Shown in pieces: positions 55,274-63,179 of a DNA stretch of 64,000 bases. The notes under the pieces were generated by a model, which was not told where the DNA came from, made no database searches, and worked only from the letters and a program-made list of their open reading frames with translations. The translations under genes and the position numbers were made by a program. Location: NCBI RefSeq assembly GCF_015207375.1, contig NZ_JADEWY010000004.1, forward strand, positions 1-64,000, given 5' to 3'. Position 1 is the first letter of the stretch. Every line of letters begins with the position of its first letter. The stretch is from Coleofasciculus sp. LEGE 07092. Lineage in GTDB: Bacteria > Cyanobacteriota > Cyanobacteriia > Cyanobacteriales > Coleofasciculaceae.

Positions 55274-55640
55274 GTTGGAGATTCATCATCCAGACGGAAG
55301 GTGTGAAACTCACGAATTAGACCTACCTCTTTACACGTTGGGGAGAGGGCAGCATAATTCCTTCCGCTTAATTGGCGACACCGCGATTTCCTTGGTTCAT
55401 TTAAGCCTGAAGCGAATCCGAACAGAGTACAGGGACTTTTACAGAATTATTGATGGCAAACTAGACATGAGGTTTCTCTCGCAAAATGGAGTCTATCTCA
55501 ATCGCTGCCGGATTCAGTATTCAGCCGACTTAAGACACAATGATGAAATTAGAATCGGCTCGAATTCGTGGATGATTTACCGGGATGATTTTGAGAGGGA
55601 GAGTAGAGAAGACGACACAATGGATTTAGAGGATTCGTGA
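55257..55640 (+). CDS. Island protein 8: FHA domain protein
   Basis: A 127-residue single FHA domain. The pattern is YTLGRGQHNSFRLIGDTAISLVHLSLKR (GR...S..H motif of the phosphothreonine-binding loop), then LSQNGVYLNRCRIQYSADLRHNDEIRIGSNSWMIY, as in FHA domains that end with a GxxxhxF-like strand. It presumably binds phosphothreonine peptides. No kinase is encoded on the island. It closes the unknown plus-strand block. Confidence 0.8.
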   Translation: MNKIAELEIHHPDGRCETHELDLPLYTLGRGQHNSFRLIGDTAISLVHLSLKRIRTEYRDFYRIIDGKLDMRFLSQNGVYLNRCRIQYSADLRHNDEIRIGSNSWMIYRDDFERESREDDTMDLEDS

Positions 55641-55642
55641 CT

Positions 55643-55906
55643 TTACTGGGGTAGACTTCGCTCTATGTTATACAAATAACCTTTTATCCATTCCAGGCGA
55701 TTACGGAGTTGCTTATTACTTTCCTCTGTCGCAGTCTCAAACCCGTTTACTGTCTCCAAAAACCGCTCTACTTCGGTCTTTAACTCGTTCCCAATTTGCC
55801 AACATTGAGCGTAGTCCCAGGCTGGGTCGGGAGTTGGGTTGGAAGATTTGGGATTGTTTATCACCACCGCACCTCTTGCGAAACTGGTTAACAAAAAGCC
55901 ACCCAA
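55643..55906 (-). CDS. Small hypothetical protein, convergent with FHA gene
   Basis: 87 residues maximum. The stop is 2 bp from the FHA stop. The C-terminal 60 residues are a plausible helical protein (CWQIGNELKTEVERFLETVNGFETATEESNKQLRNRLEWIKGYLYNIE). The N-terminal 20 residues may be non-coding, as a GTG at about 55867 would suit better. Not recognised, modest support. Confidence 0.45.
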   Translation of the reverse strand: MGGFLLTSFARGAVVINNPKSSNPTPDPAWDYAQCWQIGNELKTEVERFLETVNGFETATEESNKQLRNRLEWIKGYLYNIERSLPQ

Positions 55907-55947
55907 CGGCGGCTTACTTTCAAGGGTAGTTTAACTCTATCTTCAGG

Positions 55948-56457
55948 TTACAGTCTCACGCTAACTGTCCCCTGCTGAATTGAGAAAAGATCCATCATCA
56001 ATTCCTGGGCTTGAGTGCCACGGGGGACATCAAAGAGCCACACCTCCGAGCGGGTCTCTCCCGGTGTGAGCGGTTTGAACAACCGATCGGTGTCGTATTT
56101 GAGTTCTCGCTGGAAGGAATTGTAGGTGTTACCCCGAAAATCAACCAGCGTACTAACGAAGTTACTGAAGGGTATGTCTTCGGTTGACTGCCGTTTGCCG
56201 CTGGTGTTTCGGATGGTCACGGAAACGGCTATCCAGGTGTCGGCGGCTTCATAGGTCATGTACTGCCCGTTGAAAATTTGCCCGACCGAGCGAACGTCGG
56301 TTACTCGGAACTCCCAGCCGGGGGCGCGGATGGAGCGATGCCCAATAGTGGCTGGAGCTGGGACTACGTTGACACGGGTTCGTGTGGTTTGAGCTTTAAC
56401 GCCGGGGGCAAAACAACCGATGATCAGAAGTGCGATCGCAATTTTTTGAATTTTCAT
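55948..56457 (-). CDS. Exported DUF4352-like protein
   Basis: A 169-residue protein with a signal sequence of about 22 residues; IIGC at 12-15 fits a lipobox, but cleavage after VKA is also possible. The mature part is an Ig-like beta-sandwich of the DUF4352 (telokin-like) kind: YEAADTWIAVSVTIRNTSGKRQ, DFRGNTYNSFQRELK, and a final VPRGTQAQELMMDLFS. Such proteins are usually extracytoplasmic; role unknown. It may alter the host envelope (inference). Confidence 0.75.
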   Translation of the reverse strand: MKIQKIAIALLIIGCFAPGVKAQTTRTRVNVVPAPATIGHRSIRAPGWEFRVTDVRSVGQIFNGQYMTYEAADTWIAVSVTIRNTSGKRQSTEDIPFSNFVSTLVDFRGNTYNSFQRELKYDTDRLFKPLTPGETRSEVWLFDVPRGTQAQELMMDLFSIQQGTVSVRL

Positions 56458-56552
56458 GGGTACACTTGTATTGGATTTACTACCCCTCCCAGTTGCCGGA
56501 GGGGTTCCTCTTTAGTATTCCCTGAAATCTTTTACAGCTATCACCCACGACA

Positions 56553-56579
56553 AAGCCCCGTCACGAGCTGGCGGGGCTT
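56553..56579. terminator. Hairpin terminator between the regulator and the lipoprotein gene
   Basis: AAGCCCCG (56553-56560) pairs with CGGGGCTT (56572-56579). On the minus strand it follows the XRE gene by about 35 bp and is trailed by TTTGT. A second hairpin, CCCTCC/GGAGGG, lies near 56483-56503. Confidence 0.55.
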
Positions 56580-56613
56580 AAAGAGTTTGAATAGGTGTAT
56601 GTCAAAAACATAC

Positions 56614-56850
56614 TCAGTCGAGGTCGTCGGATAAGTCCTGGATGTCCAACCCTGCATCCTTTAGGAGTTGATCCAGGCGTTGGACTTGGTTAAGCGACAA
56701 CCGCATACGAACTCCGTTTTCATGCCGAGTTACTGTTTCCCTAGCCATGCCTAGCTTCTCGGCTAGTTCTGCTTGAGTTAAGCCAAGTCTTTCACGAAGT
56801 TCTTTTAAGCTTCTCACTTTGTAGTTGCTTTCTTCCCTGCTGTGGTCTAC
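56614..56850 (-). CDS. XRE-family helix-turn-helix regulator
   Basis: 78 residues from the ATG at 56850 (a TTG-started extension to 56892 is possible). The helix-turn-helix is complete: LKELRERLGLTQAELAEKLGMARETVTRHENGVRM. It is a short Cro/CI-like DNA-binding protein with a C-terminal helix. It is divergent from the small genes that lead to the primase, so it probably controls that promoter and island replication (inference). Confidence 0.85.
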   Translation of the reverse strand, partial: VDHSREESNYKVRSLKELRERLGLTQAELAEKLGMARETVTRHENGVRMRLSLNQVQRLDQLLKDAGLDIQDLSDDLD

Positions 56851-57031
56851 CATTGCTAATTGTGACGCCAAGTCACCTGAGTGGGTCAACAACTGAAGGG
56901 TGGGGACGATTTGTGGTCTAAGCCTGCCCTTTAGTTGCCATTCAGTGTATCAGGAAAAGTGACGGGGCGTTACATGAGGGATTAAGCCTACCGAAACAGC
57001 TTGGACGGATTTACACTAACGTGAGGATCGT

Positions 57032-57205
57032 ATGGAACTGACCAAGAAAGAATACCTGACAGCCTTTTTCCTTGCACACTGGCTCCCGCCCAAATCCATG
57101 AAGCGTCAAATCGCCATGTACACAGACTACGCCGCTGAAGTGGCTGGCATTGTACTAGAGCGCCTGGCGTTGATGGAGCCAGAGCCAGAAGAGCCAACAA
57201 CTTAA
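57032..57205 (+). CDS. Small protein of 57 residues before the replication gene
   Basis: ATG at 57032 preceded by GTGAGGATC (GAGG about 7 bases upstream). The product begins MELTKKEYLTAFFLAHWLPP and ends EPEPEEPTT, with a helical middle. It lies between the XRE regulator and the next genes on the same strand. Size and position suit a small regulator or replication accessory, but no family is known. Confidence 0.55.
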   Translation: MELTKKEYLTAFFLAHWLPPKSMKRQIAMYTDYAAEVAGIVLERLALMEPEPEEPTT

Positions 57206-57261
57206 GTTTGACCTACAGTTACCGGGCAGGTTTCCTCAATTCCTGCCCTTTCCTCTTACTT

Positions 57262-57639
57262 ATGCGATTCAGAACCAAAAGAAGAGAACTACTATCTCTT
57301 GCACTGCTCCAAGCCTTTGCCAGCCCCACCGGAAAGACTGCCTTGGTGGCGCTGGCGGTAGCTCTCGCAGACGAACTCTTTAGATCGAAGTTGAGGTCAA
57401 AGACGATGAATAGGTGCGCATTACCAAGATGGGGCAGACAGAGAACCGCTCCAGTTCGCTTTATCGGCAGCTTAATCGACCCCAAGCCATGGGTCGTGTT
57501 CCGGTTGCTGCCGACTCAAAACATAGAGGTAGCTCGGTACGTGAATCGTCAAGATGCCGATGAACACAAGCGAATTCTGTCGCGGTTTATACCGGATGGG
57601 TCGTTTGAAACAATTTTTGACGAATCGGTATACCGCTAA
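57262..57639 (+). CDS. Hypothetical protein upstream of primase
   Basis: 125 residues from the ATG at 57262; the frame is open from a TTG at 57208. The N terminus is hydrophobic and Ala/Leu-rich (LLSLALLQAFASPTGKTALVALAVALADELF), the C terminus resembles widespread cyanobacterial small proteins of the pattern WVVFRLLPTQNIEVARYVNRQDADEH...FETIFDE. It probably belongs to the primase operon (52 bp gap). A minus-strand frame covers the same bases, but this one has better protein character. Confidence 0.6.
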   Translation: MRFRTKRRELLSLALLQAFASPTGKTALVALAVALADELFRSKLRSKTMNRCALPRWGRQRTAPVRFIGSLIDPKPWVVFRLLPTQNIEVARYVNRQDADEHKRILSRFIPDGSFETIFDESVYR

Positions 57640-57690
57640 ATCCGTAGCATTACGGTCGCGACCAACTAAAATTCTCTGTAGGTTGAAGAA

Positions 57691-60600
57691 ATGGTCGGAC
57701 GTCCAATAAACGATCCGACCCACAAACTAAATGTTCAAATACAATCTTGCCCTATGTGGTGTCAAGAATTGGCGATCGATCGCAAGACTTCACGGAATCT
57801 TCGTGAGTTTTGCGATCGGTTCTGCGTTTCAGTGGGCGTTTCAGGGAAAGGGGGACAGATAATGCAAATAAAGAACCTAGAACGAGTCAGCAAGACTGAA
57901 CCCTGTCTTCACTGCGGCAAATCTGACTGGTGTTACCGGATTGGTTCCCTCGACTGCTGTAAACGTCAAGCCCAACCCGCTCAAGGTTGGCACCAAACCA
58001 GTAAGTCCGATTCCGATGGCACTCCCTACTATGCTCGTGTTGAGCTTCAGCAAAAACCAATTCGCCCCGCACAACGGCGGAATTGGCTGTATTTATCCCG
58101 ATCCGGACAGCGGCTCATCCAGGTTTGCCGGATAGATGATGGCAAAGGCGGCAAACCCAAGCGCTGGCAAGAAGAATGGGACGGCGCTGGTTGGCAGAAA
58201 GAAATCTCTGTTAATCGGCAGGATATCCCAGTGTACCGATACCAGGAAATCCAGAAAGCGATCGCTCACGAAAAAACCATCTGGATTGTTGAAGGCGAAC
58301 CCTGTGCCGATGCGCTCTGGGATTTAGGAATCCCAGCAACCACTAACATTGGTGGTTCCGGCAAGTGGAGAGAGTCGGATACACAAGATATAGCGGCTGC
58401 TGTCAAAGTGGTACTCTGTCCAGATCGGGATAAGCCCGGTCTGAAGCACATGCAGGACATCGCTGCCGCACTGCCACCAGAGAAGGTCGCTTGGTGTTTC
58501 CCGTTTCCTGAATCCCTCTCATGGCGCAATCTACCGACATCACAAGGGGTTGATATCGCTGACTGGATTTTGGATTTCAAGTTGAATAAGGCAGCAGTTT
58601 TAGCGGCGGTCTCTAGCGAACTTCCTGAGTTTTTAAAAACTTCACCATCCCTCTCTACTGAGCTTCTGAAAAAAATTCAGAATCTGGTAGACCGAAACCT
58701 TCCAGATTCTGAACTTCAGATCATTCTCAGGGAGCTATCGGAGCAGATCGGCTGGACTACCCAGGAACTCAAGACCCTCTATCTATCGAAACTTCAAGAA
58801 TCAGACCGTCAGCAGGAGTTGGGTGAAGGGTTGCCGGATTTAGAAAAACTACTCCGGCAGCAGATGGAAAGTCAAGCGTTTGACTGGGGGGGAGTGCTGC
58901 CAGAGCCTGTGTTCCGTGCGTTGAAAACCAAAGCTGATTCCAGCCGAATCGACCCTATGTATCTTATCCAAAATTTGTTCCCAGCAATAGGGGGACTAAT
59001 CGGTGCAAACGTCGGCTTAATTTGTAAGAAGGGTGCGACAGAGAAAGACCACTGGATTGAACCTCCTATCATCTGGACAGCCGTAATCGCGCCCCCTTCA
59101 ACCGGGAAATCTGACGCCGATCGAGCCATCTTCCGACCCATCCGAGAGCTACAAGATCGACAAATTACCGAATACGAAAATGCCAAGAACCATCTTGAGG
59201 AATTAGAGGAAGATTGGCGATCGTACTCCTCAGAGGAAAAGCAGAAACTCAGAGGCACCGAGCAAGATCCATCTGTTCGTCGGCAGGAAATTGGCAGTTG
59301 CCGTAAGTTCCTCCTCGATGAGGGGGAGATTGAAGCCATTAAGCGGCGCATTGCTGAACAGCCACCAGCAGCAGGAATAACCTGGAGTGCTGACGAGCTA
59401 CTGGGATTATTCCGAGGACTAGACCAGTACAAGGGTTCTAACAAGGGTAATGGTCGCCAGTTTCTATTGAAAGCCTGGTCCGGTCCACTGACGGGTTACG
59501 TGGATCGGGTTAACGAAAAGGAGAGCTTCCGCTTCCAGGGGCAGTGTCTCAACTTGTGCGGTGGGATACAAATTGAGCCGGCTAGTGAGTTTTTCGATGC
59601 CGATGGGCGGTCTGTTGATGCCGATGGGTTACAGAGCCGGATACTGCCAGCCGTCCCTGGACTCCGTGAAGATTTTGAGGTTTGGTCAGATGTCCTATGC
59701 GACGTTAACGGTTTACTGGCTGACTTGTACTCAAAAATCCAGAATTTGCCTAAAGGGTTGGTTTCTCTCAGCCCCCAGGCGGCTCAAGCGTGGCAGCGCC
59801 AATGGACCCTTTACAGGAAGGGATTCAGGCAGCACCTCAACTCAAACCCCGCTTACGCTTACTTTCAGGGGAAGATGTGTTCCAATCTGATGCGGTTAGC
59901 TCTTGTCCTTCACTGTCTAGAATTTGTTTACTCGCCCACAGAGAACTTCTACCAACTAGAGCTATCGACCCTGACCAAGGCGATTGCCGCTGCCGATTAT
60001 TACCTGGGTCAGTTCCGACTGATGCAGGTTCAGTTCAGTAAGCACCCAGAGCAGGGCATGAGTGAGTTCATGATGAAAATCCTGAATTTCGCTCTAGACC
60101 AGGGGGAGCTCACCCCCTCACAGGTGGTAAATAAGTTCCGACGACAGAAGGGGGAAGACGGTAAACCTATCCGGTCAGCAGAGGTCGTCGAACTCTTCCG
60201 AACGATCGCCCTAGCTCGACCCCAGCGAGTGAAGCTGGAAGGGAAGAAATTAATTGCCTTACCCCCACCCCCCCCAGAAGCGATCGCACTTTTGATCGAA
60301 AAAGCTATGAAACCTTCTGAGGATGAGGCGTTAACGAATACGATCGCACGATCGCAAAGCGATCGCATTTGCGATCGTATTCCGGGAAAATGCGATCGCC
60401 CCCCCGAACAGCACCCAGTATCCGAAACCACTGTCACCTCGTTAGCGACGGTGGATTCCGACCCAGGACTAGTACAAATGAACGATCGCATTTTGGAAAA
60501 AGACGATCGCACTTTGATCAAAATGCGATCGTGCGATCGCACTAATTTAGACCGAAGTGGTGAGGGTTTGAGTGAAAAATGCGATCGCTTGGCTGTACCC

Positions 60601-61578
60601 CCCCCTCTCTCCACTGGTGAGACTGGTGGTCAGGAGACATACTCTACTTTTCGCATCGGAGATCGGGTAAGGGTCACAAAGGCAGAAGCTCCAGAATCAA
60701 TCAGGAATTCTGAGTGGGTTGTTGAGGAGTTCATGTCATGTCCCTCATTGAAAGAGGGAGAGATAGAGCTAATTATCATCAAAGGAAAAAATAGCGACGG
60801 AAGAGAAATAAAGCGCTCCTTTGAGGCTAAACACTTAGCGATCGCATCTGAGCCAGACCCAGGAAATCAAGCGGAACTTCTTTCAGTGTTCCCCCTGATT
60901 GAGACAAAGAAAGATTTGCAGGCGCTGGTCAGTGGATATGGCTTCCAATCTGTATCTGAAGCCTTTTCCAAGCTCCCGCCAGAAGAGCAGCAGCGGATTC
61001 AGAATCTAGATCTAGAAAAGACGCCAATTAAGATTACCGAGTTGAAAGTGGGCGATCGTGTTCGGTCTATCAATGGCGGTGGAACAGCTACCGTTACGGC
61101 AGCAAATGACTGCCTGTGTGTGACCTACGACACCTCACCGTCCGAGAGCAGGATGGTCGATGAGAGTTGGTTTGAGTCGTTGCCAGAAGCCGAAGACCCT
61201 AAATTCTTGGCATTCAATCTCTATGATCAAATTGTTGAGGGCTGCAAGCTGAAGGTAGGCAAGCACCCCTATCACGGCAATTTTACAAACCGCGTAGGAA
61301 CCGTACTTCAGAAGAATCTCCTAAACGGGGTTCCTGTTGCAGAGTTGAGGCTCGATGGAGGTAACCAATTACTCACCTGTTATCTGGAGTTCGCCAAACT
61401 CCACAGCTCTTGTCTCCAACCAGGCATGAAGATTCGATTCAAGAAGTGGTACGGGGAACTATCTGCAAAGATATCCGCTACCGGGCGCTGGCTAGTGAGG
61501 TGGGAAAATCACAAAAAAAGCTTAAGCTTACCCCCCAGTGAACCGCTTTCACCCTCAGAATTCGAGGTGATTGTATGA
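57691..61578 (+). CDS. Toprim/DUF3987 primase-helicase-like replication protein
   Basis: A 1295-residue protein. The part with a CHC2-like zinc motif (CLHCGKSDWC, CC near 72-95) is followed by Toprim with Glu201 in IVEGEPCADAL and Asp245/Asp247 in CPDRDKPG. A DUF3987 domain has a Walker A APPSTGKSDA with Lys473 and ATPase-type helices after it. Residues about 860-970 are coded by a stretch packed with CGATCG sites and repeat Cys-Asp-Arg. The last 320 residues hold three or four SH3/KOW-like parts beginning with VGDRVR. An ATG at 57862 is a possible start that skips 57 N-terminal residues. The protein likely starts replication of the island. It is 35 bp upstream of the integrase. Confidence 0.8.
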   Translation: MVGRPINDPTHKLNVQIQSCPMWCQELAIDRKTSRNLREFCDRFCVSVGVSGKGGQIMQIKNLERVSKTEPCLHCGKSDWCYRIGSLDCCKRQAQPAQGWHQTSKSDSDGTPYYARVELQQKPIRPAQRRNWLYLSRSGQRLIQVCRIDDGKGGKPKRWQEEWDGAGWQKEISVNRQDIPVYRYQEIQKAIAHEKTIWIVEGEPCADALWDLGIPATTNIGGSGKWRESDTQDIAAAVKVVLCPDRDKPGLKHMQDIAAALPPEKVAWCFPFPESLSWRNLPTSQGVDIADWILDFKLNKAAVLAAVSSELPEFLKTSPSLSTELLKKIQNLVDRNLPDSELQIILRELSEQIGWTTQELKTLYLSKLQESDRQQELGEGLPDLEKLLRQQMESQAFDWGGVLPEPVFRALKTKADSSRIDPMYLIQNLFPAIGGLIGANVGLICKKGATEKDHWIEPPIIWTAVIAPPSTGKSDADRAIFRPIRELQDRQITEYENAKNHLEELEEDWRSYSSEEKQKLRGTEQDPSVRRQEIGSCRKFLLDEGEIEAIKRRIAEQPPAAGITWSADELLGLFRGLDQYKGSNKGNGRQFLLKAWSGPLTGYVDRVNEKESFRFQGQCLNLCGGIQIEPASEFFDADGRSVDADGLQSRILPAVPGLREDFEVWSDVLCDVNGLLADLYSKIQNLPKGLVSLSPQAAQAWQRQWTLYRKGFRQHLNSNPAYAYFQGKMCSNLMRLALVLHCLEFVYSPTENFYQLELSTLTKAIAAADYYLGQFRLMQVQFSKHPEQGMSEFMMKILNFALDQGELTPSQVVNKFRRQKGEDGKPIRSAEVVELFRTIALARPQRVKLEGKKLIALPPPPPEAIALLIEKAMKPSEDEALTNTIARSQSDRICDRIPGKCDRPPEQHPVSETTVTSLATVDSDPGLVQMNDRILEKDDRTLIKMRSCDRTNLDRSGEGLSEKCDRLAVPPPLSTGETGGQETYSTFRIGDRVRVTKAEAPESIRNSEWVVEEFMSCPSLKEGEIELIIIKGKNSDGREIKRSFEAKHLAIASEPDPGNQAELLSVFPLIETKKDLQALVSGYGFQSVSEAFSKLPPEEQQRIQNLDLEKTPIKITELKVGDRVRSINGGGTATVTAANDCLCVTYDTSPSESRMVDESWFESLPEAEDPKFLAFNLYDQIVEGCKLKVGKHPYHGNFTNRVGTVLQKNLLNGVPVAELRLDGGNQLLTCYLEFAKLHSSCLQPGMKIRFKKWYGELSAKISATGRWLVRWENHKKSLSLPPSEPLSPSEFEVIV
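60280..60588 (+). repeat. Dense cluster of HIP1/CGATCG sites inside the primase gene
   Basis: Eleven CGATCG sites lie in 309 bp, five of them complete GCGATCGC octamers (60280, 60359, 60392, 60533, 60581). By chance a 6-mer is expected about 0.08 times here. In this frame they code for repeated Cys-Asp-Arg and related triplets, so the region looks like HIP1-driven expansion in a linker. Confidence 0.95.
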
Positions 61579-61613
61579 CACATCCACTGACAGATCCACT
61601 CAATTAAACAAAA

Positions 61614-62699
61614 ATGACCCGAAACCCCAAGGGGTCTGTAGTCGTTGAAACTCTTAAAGGACGGCTCAGACTTCGCTTACCCAAATTTTGCCCAAAGCGA
61701 TACCTTTCACTTGGATTAGCCGATACTCCACGCAACCGAAAAATTGCTTCTCTCAAGGCAGCTCAAATTGAAGCTGACATCCTTTATGAGCGCTTTGACC
61801 CTACCTTGGAACGATACAGATCGCCTTACCAGCGCCCGACCGAAAAAATGCCGCTGCTAACAGTTTGGGACGCTTATGTAGATGCTCGGAAATCGGAGGT
61901 CAGCATCACGACCCTGAATATCGATTTTCGGAGGGTTCGCCAGCGGATACAAAGTTTTCCAGTAGACCTGTCCGAATCCGACCAGTTCAAGAACTGGCTG
62001 GGCAAGCACTACTCACCGGGGGGCAGTAGACGGGTGCTAGTACAGCTTCGAGCTGCTTGTAATTGGGCGCTACAGGAAGGGTTGATACAAAGCAACCCTT
62101 TCTCTGATCTCCCCCGTAAGGGCAAACAGTTAAAGCCAAAACCCCAGCCTTTTACCAGAGCGGAACGAGACAAAATTATTAGCGGCTTTGAAACCCATCA
62201 GCACTACAGTTACTATGCCCCGTTTGTAAAATTCCTCTTCTGGACTGGAGCGAGAACCAGTGAGGCGATAGGTCTGAGGTGGAAAGACCTTGATCAAGAA
62301 TTTCAATTCATCACTTTCTCTGAAGCTCTAGTACAGGGTCAGAGGAAAGATACCAAAACTCACCAGTCTAGACGTTTTCCAGTGAATCAAGCGCTTGGAG
62401 AGTTGCTGCTGACTATTCGACCAGAAAGTTTTAGTCCAGACGCGCTCGTGTTTTTGTCTAAGACCGAGCTGGCTATCGACTCCCATAATTTTCTAAACCG
62501 AGCGTGGCGATCAGTGCTTGGAAGCTTTCCCACTATCCAGTACCGAAAGCAATATGCGACCCGACATACTTTCATTACTCTGTGCCTAGAAGAAGGGGTT
62601 CCTGTGGCACTGATTGCCCAGTGGGTGGGCAATTCCCCCCGTACAATTTGGACTTCTTACGCTGGAATCGTCAGCGCTCTACCCGTCCCAGAGCCGTGA
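61614..62699 (+). CDS. int: Tyrosine recombinase/integrase of the island
   Basis: A 361-residue phage-type integrase. The catalytic residues show as Arg214 in TGARTSEAIGLRW, Arg317-His318 in YATRHTFITL (box II, with Tyr in place of the first His), and the nucleophile Tyr349 in TSYAGIV. The N-terminal part has the arm-binding and core-binding layout. It lies 138 bp before the tRNA-Phe and reads toward it, the usual arrangement for tRNA-targeting islands. The frame is complete. Confidence 0.93.
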   Translation: MTRNPKGSVVVETLKGRLRLRLPKFCPKRYLSLGLADTPRNRKIASLKAAQIEADILYERFDPTLERYRSPYQRPTEKMPLLTVWDAYVDARKSEVSITTLNIDFRRVRQRIQSFPVDLSESDQFKNWLGKHYSPGGSRRVLVQLRAACNWALQEGLIQSNPFSDLPRKGKQLKPKPQPFTRAERDKIISGFETHQHYSYYAPFVKFLFWTGARTSEAIGLRWKDLDQEFQFITFSEALVQGQRKDTKTHQSRRFPVNQALGELLLTIRPESFSPDALVFLSKTELAIDSHNFLNRAWRSVLGSFPTIQYRKQYATRHTFITLCLEEGVPVALIAQWVGNSPRTIWTSYAGIVSALPVPEP

Positions 62700-62837
62700 C
62701 CACTAGTACAAAAGATATCCTTTTTATATCCTTTTTGACCAAAAAGCCACCAAAACCACTTGGACTTAGGGAGTGGTACACAAATACTAGAACCCGCCAC
62801 GATCAAGTTGCGTAGCGGGTTCCAAATGCTAAGATTA

Positions 62838-62910
<73 letters not shown>

Positions 62911-63179
62911 ATATTTTCTCAGCGACTACCTATGATAGCAAGGTTAAGTAGGTCTTGTCAAGCAAAAATTCCAAGTGATTTCATTTTGGATATCTAGTTA
63001 ATCTTACCATCAGTCAGGCTCAATAAAGTTTTACCGACACAGTATCCAGAATAATAGGCTGTATAAATCCAGACAGTCCAATTTAGCACAAACTGCGTTC
63101 ATTAATCCCCCTTTTTTTCTTGAAACCTCCTAGAGACGTTGTATACGTCTCTGACATCTCAAAATCCGCAACACCGACG

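Noticed and set aside
57219-57723. Minus-strand frames opposite the pre-primase gene
   Set aside because: They are less protein-like than the plus-strand frame and start inside it.
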